NCBI RefSeq assembly: GCF_000485595.1
Contig: NW_014577351.1
Span: 237,597-301,596, forward strand
DNA: 64,000 nucleotides
From: Priapulus caudatus
Taxonomy: Eukaryota > Priapulida > Priapulimorpha > Priapulimorphida > Priapulidae
Reading direction: 5' to 3'
The notes under the pieces: model-generated
Told to the model about the DNA's origin: nothing
Databases searched by the model: none
The model's input: only the letters and a program-made list of their open reading frames with translations
Program-made: the position numbers and the translations under genes
In this document: one piece after another, positions 12,352 to 25,723 of the stretch
How the letters are laid out: every line of letters begins with the position of its first letter
How positions within the stretch are numbered: the stretch's first letter is position 1

Positions 12352-13500
12352 CCGGTTTCACGAAGCGTGATTAACTTTAATTATGATTAAATTACTAATC
12401 ATAATTAACCTCCTGTAATTATGATTAGTTAATCATACTTAAAGGAATAATAGGTCCATTGATTATGCAATGTTGACGAATGCTAGAGTAACTGGCACCT
12501 TGTGTAGTTAATAAGTACATTACCTTATAGCCAAATGCGTATTAGTTTGTCCAATATCACTGCTGGTTACTAAGAAATGTCTAATTGAAATCCACAGTCC
12601 AAAAATCAGTTATTTACAGTTTCAAACCGCTGCCGGCGAAGCGGGTGTGATACAGATTTATAGTGCACCGGACATTTTCGCACGCATGCTCGGCCGTACG
12701 CAATGCTATCATCAGTGATTTCGTAAACATGGACGCGCGTGATAAGGAACTTTTTGTCAGGGCTGTCCACGTGCGTCCGTGATTAGTACGTGTGTTTTAC
12801 TCTATTTCCATGTTTAGTCCGTGGCCGTGGTTACACCGCTGACACTTCCGTTTCATCTGGCGTCCAAAACATACGGGCCACACAAATGTTTACGTCATCG
12901 CTGGACTCCTGGATGACATTTACGGCACGTAAATGATACGTTGATACATATCGACAACCAATTTCAAGTCTTGTTTGTAATGTAACCAGCAATGATATTG
13001 GACAAACTAATATGCGTTTGGCTATAAAGTAATGTACTTATTAACTACACAAGGTGCCAGTTACTCTAGCATTCGTCAACATTGCATAATCAATGGACCT
13101 ATTATTCCTTTAAAAATCTGTTTCACGAAGTGATTTAAGTACATATTTAACTAATCACATAATTAGCCGACTTAAACATGAATTACACTGTATTCAAAAT
13201 GGCGGAAACGCCAAAGGTATCTGCAAATTCGGTACATGAAAAGGAATTAATTTGCAATTAAAAATGACTAAATTAGTACAGCTAATCTTAGATAATTTAA
13301 ATTTCCTTAGGAAAAAATTGAAGTAAAATTTCCAATTGTAAAATCTGCAGCGTACTTAATATACTAGTACTACCTACATACTACTACTAGCTAGTACTAG
13401 CAACTAATTATGATTAGTGGATTTAATCATGCTCCCGAGTAGAATTAAATATTGTGATCAACTTAATTATGATTAAAGTTAATTACGCTTCGTGAAACAG
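12352..13500. mobile_element. Inverted-repeat element with TTTCACGAAGC termini
   Basis: The left end CCGGTTTCACGAAGCGTGAT matches the complement of the right end CTGTTTCACGAAGCGTAAT, and the similarity continues through an AT-rich AACTTTAATTATGATTAA tract. The interior is non-coding and split by a younger insertion (12443-13109). It lies between the 3' ends of MYG1 and the GULO-like gene. Confidence 0.75.
12443..13109. mobile_element. 667-bp TTAA-flanked MITE nested in the 12.35-13.50 kb element
   Basis: The arms are long inverted repeats of about 125 bp starting AGGAATAATAGGTCCATTG, in good agreement from 12443-12570 and 12980-13109. TTAA precedes the left end (12439-12442) and follows the right end (13110-13113). 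TTAA target sites are characteristic of piggyBac-type transposition, which I infer. No coding frame is present. Confidence 0.8.
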
Positions 13501-14747
13501 TTACTTCAATTTAAGTACGGCTATAAGCTACTGACTTTTGTAGCGAGATTTGTATAGTTATAATCGGTTGTCCTGTACTTTAATTGCTTGGTGTGAATAA
13601 TGTTAACACTTACTGAATTGTCAGATAATATTATTCATAAAAATCATTGCCATTAAGTCTTCTTGGTCGGTGAAAATGAGTGTGAACAGCTGAACCCATT
13701 ATTTTTTGGCTTCAACTTTTCATATAAAAAACCCTGAGAAATCCCACTTTCACAATATGCATGGTCTGTGATTAGAAATATAATTCATACATTTTATGCT
13801 TGTTCAAAACTTCAATGTCAATAAAGAAAATGTTCATTACTAAAAAATCATGTTTTATTCAAGATTATGTCTAATAATATTTGAGTTCTCCACAAAGACC
13901 ATCACACACGTTTTCTTTGTTAAACCTCCCATAAGAGATCTAGGCTATACATTTCTATAGAAGTAAAAAATAATACTAATATCATATGGAGTAGTGCATA
14001 TCTGATGCTAAAAACTGTGTTTTGGACTTACATGAAATGGGGAAAAATATGTTTTAAAAATATTCCATGCTCTTGAGATCCAATATTCAAATCACATTCT
14101 AATTATTACAATATACTGCCCCATCTAGTGCAAATATGCACTAATAGAGCTCCTTTGTTTGTATGTGATCAACACTAGATACCTAGCTATAATCATAATC
14201 CAGGAAAAGACATGGTCACTGCAGTCATTCCTTCATTCCATTTAATTTTGTTTGATTAAGCATATTAACCTGCCTACCCTCCCAACATCAACACCAAAAA
14301 CGATTATTTCCCAATCAGTGACAGTAATTGATGAACATTACATTTTCTCTCTAATATATATTTAGTCATGGTAATTATCTTTCCCTTATTTCCTGCTTCC
14401 CATTTCTCTATTAAAGCTCACATTCCCTTCTCAATGACTCACCACTATTATCTTATTAAATTAGTCTGCTAATTGTGTCAGATCTTCAAGCTTGCTACTT
14501 GAGCTTACAAATGTCACTAATAATTTAGTGGCGTGTTTATGAGTATTTCCTACATGTTACTGATATTCCACTATTTTCAGTCTAAATATGGTGGCGCATG
14601 TTCCACTTTGCTGCATGACACTCATAATCCAACTTACTCTTCAATTCATGGTGGTGAACTCCCTTTTTCCCTGCTTGATATGGACATTCCAGTTTTGTTG
14701 TATTGTCTTGAGGATGGTCACTGGTGCCCTAATATGTTCGCCGCGAG
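13501..14747. other. AT-rich intergenic DNA between convergent genes
   Basis: No open frame with protein similarity, RNA gene or clear inverted repeat was seen. The part next to 14748 should contain the 3' untranslated region of the minus-strand GULO-like gene. Confidence 0.5.
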
Positions 14748-17700
14748 TTACTTATATTCCAATATTCTCTTCAAGTAGTTATTAAGGAATAGTCCGTGTG
14801 GATCCAGGCTACTGCGAATGTTGCAGAACTGTTCAAAATGCGGATACATCTTGCGCAGATCACTTGCTGTTTCTCTGTGAGCCTAAAAGCAGTATAACCA
14901 TATTAGTTAAGGATTTTTAACCATTGTCACAGTGGCAGACTTGCACAAAGCAATGCATTTATAAAAGAGATATTCTAAAAAACAAGATGGTGATAGACTG
15001 TACTATGTTTGTCTGCATCGAAGTCATCTATTAGCTAATGCATCGTGCACGAATCAGTACTCCCGGGTGTCCCATCCATGGAATATGAGAATATGCAATC
15101 GCCACTACATAGAAAGTACTTGGTTATTCGTGCTTTACTTGCAGGTTTTCACAAAAACCTTGTCATATGCAAGCCTGCGAGGAAATGGTTCGCTTTGTTC
15201 TTGGATCAATGGTAAAACTAGCAGCTATCACCACTGCAAGATTACCTTTGCCCAGTGGGGCCTTCCTCCGGCTCTCTTCATAATGGACTCGTACTTGTCC
15301 CAATACTCCTGGTGTGGTGTATCGCGGCCATACGGACTAGCAATGAAAATAATCCAAAATGTGATAATACAGGAGCAGAGGATAAGCTGTTGAGGAATTT
15401 GACAATTGCACGAAGTACAGTCGAGGCTCGATCGCTATGGGACCCATCATATATATATATGTTATATCATTTTTATTTTTATTTTTCATATATATCATTT
15501 AGAACTAAAATAATAGGATGCAGAACTCTTGATAGTTAGTATAGTTTGTTATTTTTATTAATTATATAAATGAATAAAACAAAATCACAATATGTAAATG
15601 TATGATGTCAGCCATTGCCCAGCACCTGAACCTCCAACTGGGGTATGCAGCTCAGTGTACGTTTTTACCTCACATCAAAAATTTCCTATAAATGACACGG
15701 CACTTACCGAAACATGATGATGTTGATGTAACAACTATCGATTTCAGAGCATGGGCTCAACAAAAGATCGTCTGCCTTCACGAAGCGCACCTCAATGGGG
15801 AAGTGTACCTGCAGCCTGTGTTCCTGTGCCAATATCCATTCTTGTAACTCCAGTAAAACCAGCACGGCCTGACTCCTGCAGAATGCAACACCTGGTGTGA
15901 TTAGAACAGGCTTGCAGCCAACGCTAATCTGTTTTACACGAACGGCACATTTTGGCCTTTTATACCATCACCAGTGTAAATGAAACAAATCTATTATGAA
16001 TTGAGAAACGTTGCATGACAACATGCTTGCTAATCAAGTATAAATGTACTCTATTCTGTTCTTACTAGACATCTTACATTGCAATAGAATATCACCAACA
16101 AAGGATATATGTGACTTTGACTGTAAGTCTGTAATAATTTTATGGTATTGCATTAAGCAGCATTCTTTGCTCTCTAAAACAAGACCAACTAGTACTGCTT
16201 GTCACTACGATACTCGTAGGCTGAGATATTGGCTCGTAAACCTCGCCTCCCACAGGCCTCACGGCACCTCGCATCTACATTATTCCGAAACCTTTGTGCG
16301 CTTAACGATTTTGGCTATCGTTTTCCTTTGCCGCTTGGAGCACTGATAATTGAATGATGTCACATGCCCAAATTTGGCACTCTTACTACACCATAGTAAC
16401 TGAGCTGCGTTGTAGAGAATTAATTTATAAAACATTGCCGGCTCCATCATTACGGGCATTAGCCGTGCTAGGAAAGATAATGGGAGATAATTAAGGGCCT
16501 AGGTGACGCCCCCGAAAGCCACTGATGATAACCGAAACGCCGTTCATTCATAAAGTCATCGCGGAAAAAACTGAACTCTCACGAAGCGACTTTCCTAAAG
16601 CGTTAAGCGCGCAAAGGTTCGGGATTATGCGGCATTGAGGCGTCATGAGGCCAGTGTGGGAGGCATGATTACGATCCAATATCTCAACCTAGGAGTATCG
16701 TAGAGACAAGCGGTTGGTCTTGTTTTAGAGAACAAAGAATGTTGCTTAAGGCCCATTCACACCAGAGCTATGCTCATCATGATCGCCCCACGCTCCAAAA
16801 AATTGCCCGAGCGTGGTGAGCGTGGTTGAGAGCATGGCCAATTGGGCCCCAGCCGGGCCCAGCACCGATACTACGATCTAATTACGTCGATACTACGATC
16901 TAAGTGCGTCTTTACCCCGATCTCATTGCGCTCAACAAGCTTTTACCACGCTCAACACCACGCCCGCATCACGCTTGCACTGCGCTCACTGCATCTTTAT
17001 TGCGACCAATCAGATCGCATTGCGTTCTGAACAACGCACTGCGCCTAAGCAACGCTCACCGCGCCTCAACTGCGCGCCTGTCACGCTCCTAGTACGACTT
17101 AATCATGCTCTAGGCAGGCGCCGACTGCGCTGGCAACGACCATGTAAATACCGCGCCGCGTTCTAGACATCATCATTCGTTCTGCCGTGCTGTTCACATC
17201 AAGATTATTTTCTACTGATTTTATACCCATAATAGTATAATAGTATGCTACAACTATGCCGCCAAAAGACTTCTATTTCTCCTCCTCATCCTCCTCAGCA
17301 TGATGAGGGCATGGCAATCAAGTAATTCGAGTTGTCCTTCTACAAGAAACATGGCATGGAGTAGTGTTGCCTCATCCATAGTGGACACTGGTGGGGTGGC
17401 CAGGGTATAGCACCCCAATTTATACCCCAAGTTCGCAGGACGTGATCTGAGCGTAACTAACACGTAATGTGAACCCCACAACGGCGTGGTCTGAGCGTGT
17501 TGGGCGTAGTACAATCGTAGTACAAACGGGTCGAGCTTGCTAGAGATGCACCATGGTCATAGCGAGAGCGTGGTCAGGTCGCAGAGACATCTCCATGGAC
17601 GTAGTAACAGCGTGATGAAAACGTATTGACATCGTGCTGAGTAAGGGGTGACAATTTTCACGCACCCGATCCGCTTGCGATACGATCATTAAGTTCGTAC

Positions 17701-20700
17701 TACGCTCGAGTTACGTGGGTACTACGCCTTCCACGTCTCTAATACGCCCGCACTGTGCTGTCTTTCAGCCATGCTCGCACCACGATTGTTTTGAACATGT
17801 TCAAAGTTTGGCCACGCTCTCCACGCTCATGGTGACTGCACCGCGCTCAATCGCGATCACAGTACGTTCATACTGCGTTCTACACGTTTCCACCACGCTC
17901 TTAGAGCGTAGTACGAGTGTAGTGAGATCGGGGCCCTGGTGTGAATGGGGTATTAACGAAATACCATGAAGTTATTCTATACTCGCAGACAAAGTAGAAT
18001 AATATTGCCGTGAAGTAGCACTATTTTCCCGTTTTCCCGTTGTACACTCTAGGTATTATTAGCTCTTGATTTAATTGAGGTATGAAAGCTCAGTGTACTA
18101 GCATTAAAAATAATAAGAATAATTGATTCTGAGATTAGTCAGAGTACCTTGGGATTGACCACTCGTTCACATACTGCTTGAAAAGACAGTTGAAGTTGAA
18201 GACCTTGTAGCTAGTGTCTACCATCTCTCCACCATGCCTCCACAAAATATTGTACATAAAGCGTGCAATATATGGCACCATAGATGTGAAGTATGTGCTG
18301 GAAGTAGATCAGGTAAATGGATCATTTTTAATTACTCAACTCAAGAAGTCAAAGAAAATGCATTTTAATGTTAGAAGATGCAATTGCTGCAATGATAACA
18401 ATACCTTATCCACAGCATGAACTCCAACATGTGGTAGCCAACCAAAGTTTCCCAGAACCAACTTGAATGCACCGCAATTTTCTGTGCAAAATATATAGGC
18501 TGGATTTAATGCTTCACCTGGTAACCCGGTAGCACCATAAAACAGTGTTTTTATCAGCTGTGTAAAGATTTAAGAGAATATTAAGCACAATTCATAACAA
18601 GATCACCGAAATATCTATTGATTTGCTAGTTTCGTAAAGCTCCTCATATAATGTCAACATACTGAAGCATACCGAAAACAGGCATAAAATTGCATGAACA
18701 TATTCTAGTTATTTATTTTACAGGTCAACACCTTGTTAGTGTGTTTGTGTGGGTGGATGTATCCACGCGTGCATGCATGAATCTTATACATGTCTATAAA
18801 AAATATAAATGTGCTAGCCAACATCTCTTACTTTATCAGTCCTGTTTGCATGCGTAGCAATGACATGTCCGGTGTATGGAATCCACATGAAGCGAAAGTG
18901 CTCAGAAGACCTGACATGAACCTCCAAATTCTCAAGAACCTGGCAGTAAGACAACGCAGCACAATATTACCACTGGTAGAAATCAGAATATCACAGTGCT
19001 GTCACAACACGTGTGTGTTCTGTCGCTGTCATACAGCAAGAGCTCGATCAATACACAGTATATCAGAATTAACTGTTAAAAATATATAATTAAAATAATA
19101 ATCAATAAAGTTAATCCATTTTACTTGCATAGTTTGAACACTTAACTATTTCCTAAATAATTAGCATCTGTCAGCATACAGTACATGACTATCTAAACAT
19201 CACTACGACATGCATCAACTGTGGTACTAATTTTTATACCCTTAATAAATTGAAATATTTTGAGCAGAAATGAAGACTCATTTCATGTGCCTCACTGCTC
19301 ATTACCTTGGCAGTACATGAGCAACTAACAGCATTTCCATTATTCACCGACAACAAATTTGCAAATAGTTATCATTCTTGTAAGCACGATTACCATCACA
19401 TCACTATAGACTGTTGACTGTCACCACCGCTGCCGCTTACGACACCACTCGTAGCACTATAGCACAACCTCGCGATACATACATCGTCCATTGTGGTAGT
19501 GAACGACGTTTTGCAGAGTTTGAAAGCCTTCTCGCACTGCAGTGTTACAGTGAGAATGATGCCCAGCGCACCGAGGCTGACTGCGGCAGCTCGGAACATG
19601 TCCTCGTCCTTTTCCCTCGACAGCGTCATCACCTCACCACTCGCAGTCAGCAGCTCCAGCTTCACAACCTGGCAAACAGATCACAGCTAAGTCCCGCTAC
19701 CTAAATCCTAGAACCCCTGTACATAAGACACATCACCATCATATACATCATATATACATAATATATATCACATCAAGAGCGTATTAAGTATGAGAGCATA
19801 CAATGGTGAAATGCAACAACCATGTTGTAGTTTCAGTGGAATTAGTAAACTTTGCCTGTTTTATTTTGACAATTCCTTGCAGTATTATTATTCAGCAGTC
19901 CTACCTCTTAAACCAATCGCTTGTCCATACGATGTCCTTACGCTGAGATATTAGGCGGTACAATCTATAGTGTTTTGGTGAAAATCGAACTCGAGTTGGC
20001 AGCTAGCTGTAACCCTCTCGATACATTTAATCCAAATTATACTTGTGAACGCTGTATAACTCAAGGCCACGCTTTTAACGTTTTGTACGGAGTACGTACG
20101 ATACGTGTTCGAAACTGGGTTTTGAGGTACGTGTGAACGCGCTACAGCACACATCACCGAGTTCAAAACTCCCACTAGACCACTAGCCAGGGGCCAGTAC
20201 ATATTTAATTTGCTACCTAAGTGTAAATTCTAGAGGCCATAATACTAGATCTGGATCTGGATAATATGGTGAATGATGGGTGTACAGAAGCAATGTTTGA
20301 CGTTTATATGCCTGTGCTAACTGAAAAAGTCTTGGCTAGTGAATTTGAAGTATAGCCAGTAAAGTTATTAGGTAGATAACTTGCCGTTCTAGTTATAAAA
20401 AACATGCTTGCATACAAACCTTTAACCCCTGCAGTGACCACAACTTCGGATCAATATGAGAGCAACGGTACAAGACAACACCAAGGGAAAGTATATATTA
20501 CCAATAATGTGGATGGACTTTGCCATACTAAATGCTTACGTAAGATGCTAGAACTCCATACTGAGCTCCTGACCCATGGGTTCCAGTTGCCATGGCTCCT
20601 GCCAACGTGATATCAGATATAGCGCCAAGTCTGGAACAAGTAAGAAATAATCAGGAATGTATCAATTTTCTTACACTGCGATGACGTTGCATATCTTATG

Positions 20701-22908
20701 GTTATCCAGTGTTAGGTCTATTACTCCAATCCAATTCAAGACATGTGTAATTATTTTGGCCTACGGATTTGACAACCATGTAATCAGGGTGGTCTACAAC
20801 CTAAAATTCAAACATGTAAAACTGGGAACTTTAGAGGAGTACTTTAGATATTATGTGAAACTATGTGCGCAAAGCGCACATCACGAGCGCGAAGTCACTT
20901 GCGGCCCGGGTCCAGGAGGTCCTGGAAGCTCAGGGGTTTTAGATGCTCTCTGGTGTAATCTGAGCCTTATTTTGGAGCATTTTTGCACAAAATTTATTAC
21001 CTATATTACAAAATAATTTGGGTTGAGTCAAGAGTCATGAGTGATGAGTCATTTTTCATTGTTCGATTTGTATACTAGTGTTAATGTAACCAGTAAAATG
21101 TTATAAACCAATGTGCAAAAAATGCAAATAAACATACTATAAGGTGAAACTATATTTCGCTATATTTTATTCAGATTGAACACCGTTACTGAGTAGAAAA
21201 TGAAATCTCGTAATAAAAGCTTTAAATTCCCAGTTTCCTTTTCCTAATTGCTGCCCAGGCATCTGCTGCCTCATGGAAGGGGAAGTCCTGAGCTGATGGG
21301 CCTTCCACAGACACCATCATAAGGGCATTTAGCGTGTTCTGATTCAGTCTTATTAGAAGTCTAGTTAGAAGGAATCTGATGAAATAGGCTGGTTATTGTG
21401 AGCTGTTTTTTATTCATAGCAGATTGCGAAGTGCTATTATATGAGGCTCAGGACAAGTCTATGTCGGACAAGTTATTCGTTTGGCTAGCTGCCCGATTGG
21501 ACAACTAAAAAATTTCTAGTTGTGTAATATTCCTAACATCCTTTGAGCCAGGGATTTCTCAAATTATATTTTCAAAGGCCTCCGAAAAAAGCGGCCCGCG
21601 AGGCAGGCATGTGCGCAGGCACGCATACACAGGCACGCGCGCATGAATCAGAGCAAGCAGCTCAGAAGACGTAGATGCACTGTATGATTCGACTGCCCGA
21701 CAAGTGGGAGCCCATACACAGAGTAAAACAGTGTAATAGACTGTAATAGTGTATGCTACAAGCGCGCGCTGTGACTACGCGTACGTCGTCCCATTCGACA
21801 GTGCAGTACAGTTGCATTTTGCTTTGTTTGTGCTGTCTCTTGCTTTGAACCTGTCGCCCTGGAATCCAAACCTGTCGGCCCAACACTCAAACCTGTCAGC
21901 CTTACATGTTAAAACCCCTCGTGACCCATACATCTACCTACTCTAATTTCACAAGCTCCAATATATCATGTTAAACAAACTAAAAGGTGCTTCAATTTAT
22001 CAACAGTTACAAGGAACTTCATTCATCATAACAAACAAAGATGATAACAGCACAAAATTTACTCACACACTGATAGCCATGCCATTCTCCTCTAAAATCC
22101 TATTCAACTTTGTCAGCATGACTCCTCCTTCAACTGTTATTTGACATTTTTCTGCACATACCTAATCAGGAAAACAAGCCAGTAAATGGTGTTCACACAA
22201 ATACTAGATCAAATTGGATCTGCAATTTTCTAGATCATAGTGGAAAAAGTTGCACTAACACTAACTGCACATTAAATCACCTGCTTGAGCATGGTGATGG
22301 CATTAATAAACAAAAAATTGCAAGTCCATACACAAACATACATACAGCCACCATCTGTTTTTCTGCTGTTGTTTCACTACAATAACTAGACTATTACAAA
22401 TAGTAATAAAGGTAATTATTTCTAATCTTTCTTTTAATTCCAATGTTTCTAATAGTAGTGTTTCTCATTAAAAAATCCATAATAAATGTTATAGTTGTAT
22501 TCTTCTAATGACTGAGTACCAAACGTTCGCAGCAGTCACCAAAGTCTTACATCAATCACGCTATCCATGCGCTGCATATCAATCATGTACCCATCGGTGC
22601 AGCAAATGTCTGATGGGGACCGTGCACCACCAACGGCCCTGACCGTCTTGCCTCCTGCCCGCGCCTGCTCTAGAATCTGAAAGCATTTATTCATGTGACT
22701 CATGGTATGTCAAATATAGTAGCAGTCAGTATCAAAGATGATAAAATTTCTTCATTAATTCAATTTAAAATGTAATACTAGTTTTACTTCGCAATAAGCG
22801 TTTACTTGCCTGTATGACATCCTCCTTTGTCTTTGGAGTAAAGTATAATTCAGGGATGCATTTGTACGTCTGGGCCCAGTTTTCAAATAGGTACCCTTTA
22901 ATACCCCA
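14748..22908 (-). CDS. GULO: L-gulonolactone oxidase-like FAD-linked oxidase, first exon not found
   Basis: Exons in coding order: 22810-22908, 22551-22676, 22067-22161, 20540-20630, 19483-19668, 18832-18939, 18405-18481, 18148-18297, 15708-15875, 15246-15336, 14748-14882 (stop TAA at 14748-14750). All phases agree. Similarity to animal GULO is continuous. It includes an FENWAQTY start region, the FAD-binding region (GGARSPSDICCTDG), LGAISDIT...TGTHGSGAQYG, GALGIILTVTLQC, FPIEVRFVKADDLLLSPC and the family motif HWAK near the C-terminus. The family makes ascorbate from L-gulono-1,4-lactone, usually membrane-associated. The residue aligned with the covalent-flavin His is Arg. The first intron recognised has a GC donor (gcaagt). 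The initiator exon, normally only a few residues before GIKGY, should lie above 22908; an in-frame TAA closes the immediate upstream sequence. Confidence 0.92.
16120..18069. mobile_element. Long-TIR element of the TCAAGAGC family in a GULO intron, interrupted
   Basis: The right arm ends ...TAGCTCTTGA at 18069. Both arms and the core match the intact copy at 54963-56219: for example AAAACAAGACCAAC and TTGGCTCGTAAACC on the left, and CACATGCCCAAATTTGG in the core. The left terminus has decayed, so its start is approximate. The right arm is split by a TTAA-flanked insertion at 16750-17952. It lies in the 2.3-kb intron 15876-18147. Confidence 0.75.
16750..17952. mobile_element. 1.2-kb TTAA-flanked element nested in the TCAAGAGC-family copy
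   Basis: The ends read GGCCCATTCACACCAG and the complement of CTGGTGTGAATGGGGTA, and TTAA occurs at 16746-16749 and 17953-17956. The uninterrupted sequence at 56100 (CTGCTTAATGCAATACC) shows the pre-insertion site. The interior is a mosaic of short direct and inverted words such as CACGCTC, TACTACG and GAGCGTG. Composition-driven frames inside are not genes. A piggyBac-type origin is inferred from TTAA. Confidence 0.8.
19776..20140. mobile_element. Diverged fragment related to the 43502-44156 MITE
   Basis: It starts TCAAGAGCGTATTAAGTATG and continues with GAGAGCATACAATGGTGAAATG and, near 19920, CCATACGATGTCCTTACGCTG. All three parallel the left half of the 43502-44156 element. A right terminus is not recognisable. 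It lies in the GULO intron 19669-20539. Confidence 0.5.
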
Positions 22909-23086
22909 CTGAAAAATAATAATTAAGACAATGCGATTAAATATTTTGAAACACCATGTTTAAACAGTATGCATAGCAGCTAAACTAGTATAGAGTCTGA
23001 TTGTATAGTCACATGGCTATGTTATCATCTTAGCTGGGCAGAGTACAATCCCTGTAACAGAACTCCTCTAACAATATATATATATA

Positions 23087-24001
23087 TCAGGAGCGTATAA
23101 TGACAAAGGAGTAAGACAGCGATTTGGTACTGATTTCACTATATTTTTGTCGTACGAGTTCGATGTGAATAAAAATACAAATGTATACAAACATGAGCTT
23201 CTTTTGTTCACTGGTCCTTATTCTATCTTCCGGTAGTATTACAAACCGCGTAGCTTCCTTCGTTTTGACATAATTCGTACTTTTCTAAGACATGGTTTTC
23301 ACCTTAGTTACCGTATTCTGGCGAGGCCACACTCTAAATTTGCACACACAGCTCTTCAATGAGCCACGGCAGGGATCGCGTCAGGCAGCGCCAGCGGCAA
23401 CTGTACGCGGGCTAGAGATAACGGTTGCTATGCAATTAATGCAAAACACATGTGCGAAAAGCTACAATCGGCTGGAGCGTCAGTTTACTCATATCCATTC
23501 ATACACATCATTCCTCCGCGGGTGAAGTAGTTCAGATATTTTACCAGCGCAGCGTTTATTTAAAAAAAAACTGCGGGATTAAACCATAAAAACAAGGCAT
23601 TCTAACTTATAGTTTAAATGTAAAATAGTTTTAATTTTTAAACCAGCATGGGTGCAACGTAACTTAACTTCTAGGCGAATTTCTGCACTCGACTAGGCTT
23701 AGCGGCGAAAAGCCCTACCGTGGCTCATTGAAGAGGCTGTGTGTGCAAATTTAGAGTGTGGCCTCACCAGAATACGGTAACTAAGGTGAAAACCATGTCT
23801 TAGAAAAGTACGAATTATGTCAAAACAAAGGAAGCTACGTGGTTTGTAATACTACGGAAGATAGAATAAGGACCAGTGAACAAAAGAAGCTCATGTTTGT
23901 ATACATTTGTATTTTTATTCACATCGAACTCGTACGACAAAAATGTAGTGAAATCAAGTACCAAATCGCTGTCTTACTCCTTTGTCATTATACGCTCCTG
24001 A
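23087..24001. mobile_element. 915-bp long-TIR (fold-back) element, TCAGGAGC termini
   Basis: Two arms of about 285 bp (23087-23375 and 23718-24001) are near-perfect inverted repeats beginning TCAGGAGCGTATAATGACAA. A 340-bp centre separates them. It sits in a TATATA tract, so the target duplication cannot be resolved. It has no transposase. Termini resemble the TCAAGAGC family elsewhere in the window. If the missing first GULO exon is upstream, this element is intronic. Confidence 0.85.
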
Positions 24002-25630
24002 TATATATCTATATCAATATTATATCAAAATATATCTCAATGAGATCCGATCGAATTTCGTCAAAATTCGATCGGAATTTCGACGGAATTGAAACGTGGC
24101 CAGATATAGGATCTGTGGGCTAGCTCTGATCTGTGCTTAACTATGACAGAATTAGAACTTATAAATACAGTAATCTAAGCCAACACAAGAGTAACTACTC
24201 TTGTTTTGGAATAAATTGTATCTATAGAACTTATTGCGTAAAATGCCAGTTAATGCAATTTTTATAGTGCCATATGTTATTCTACTACTTGTGCAGAAAA
24301 TGTGGCATAGTTGGAATGTGGAGGTAACATAGTTTTTTGGTGTGTGTATGATGTAGTGCACTACCCACATTTTCAAATCCTACAACTGATCGGATCAGTG
24401 ATCTTTGATCGAGCTCTTATACCCTGTACAGATTGAAAATTTGATCCTACATCAAACTATAGTGCAGGCCAGCAGCGTGCTAAATTTTTGCGGTGTGTAC
24501 ACTCCAGGGAAAAAATACACGGGCGGCGGGCGATTTCGCCCCGAAATGCCAAAAAAGAGCCCCCGAAAAATACGATATCGGGGGCGACCCCAAAAGCAAA
24601 AGTCGCCCTGGAAATCGATTGTCCAGGTCGGTCCCGGCCTTGCCGATCTCGCTCGGCCTCTGCCGCTAGCGGGCAGCCGGTTTCCACGGCGGCGGTAGAA
24701 TTCCTAGTACGGTGTGGCTGTCAAGTGTTTATCATTAAGCATGCATGTGTGTATTGCATTTCAATCAAGCGCGCCGCGCGCCCCGCGCGTATATATACGT
24801 GTGTGCGCCTGTGCGCGTGCTTGCGCGTGTGCCTGCGCGCGTGCGTGCGTGCCGGTGTGCCTGCAGGCGTGCTTGCTGTGTAGCGTGTTGCCTGCGCGCG
24901 TAGTACGTGTGCGCTGCGCGCGTGCGTGCCTGCGCGCGCGTGCGTGCGTGCCGTGCGGCGGTGCCGGTGTGCCTGCTGGCGTGCTTGCGTGTGTGCCCTG
25001 CGCGCGTGCGTGCGTGGTGCGTGCGTGCTGCGTGCGTGTGTGCGGGTGTGTGCTGCGGGCGTGCCTACGTAGACCCGTAGGACCAACGAACCGCGTAGGA
25101 TTATAGAACGGTAATCCATGGAAAATCCTAATGAAATTCACACGTATATTTTTCCCTGCCGGCACACTCGTGTGTCATCCCGATTGTAGCTTTTTTGTCA
25201 ATCCCCGAAAGAGTTTTGCTGCCGCTCTCTTCATAGTCCAGCAATGCCAACCCTCTAAATTTTAGTAGTGATTATTACACCACGCTGAAACAATCGGCCC
25301 CCCCCCATACTCAATCAATGCGCCCCTGCCAGCAGGCACGTACGCAGCGTCGATGTGCACAGCCATACACACGTACTCGCGGGCCGCTTTCTCAAACCCC
25401 CTGAGCTTCCAGGGCCCTTACGCGGGCCTTGGACCCCAGCCGCAACAGACTTCGCGTACTATAAACAATCGATCCTCCTAGCTCGTACAGGCGGACATTC
25501 CACTATTTGGGCTAGCCGTAATAGTTCTGTGTTTAGCTGAACGTGTGATGTATTCACTATTCAAGGTGCATTTGTGGTTGTGACTTGTGAGTTGTGATTA
25601 TCATGTTAGTCTGTCAGTCTGATGAATAAC
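24002..25630. other. Intergenic, GC-rich low complexity
   Basis: Unique AT-rich sequence runs to about 24480. It is followed by a GC-rich stretch with GTGCGTGC-type repeats at 24780-25070. Open frames on both strands here are Arg/Cys/Ala-rich composition artefacts. No gene recognised. Confidence 0.5.
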
Positions 25631-25634
25631 TGTC

Positions 25635-25660
25635 TTGAATATTGACTGTTGTGTCTGTGT

Positions 25661-25723
<63 letters not shown>

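Noticed and set aside
24488-25165. Overlapping 130-codon frames on both strands in GC-rich DNA
   Set aside because: Explained by GTGCGTGC low complexity; no homology.
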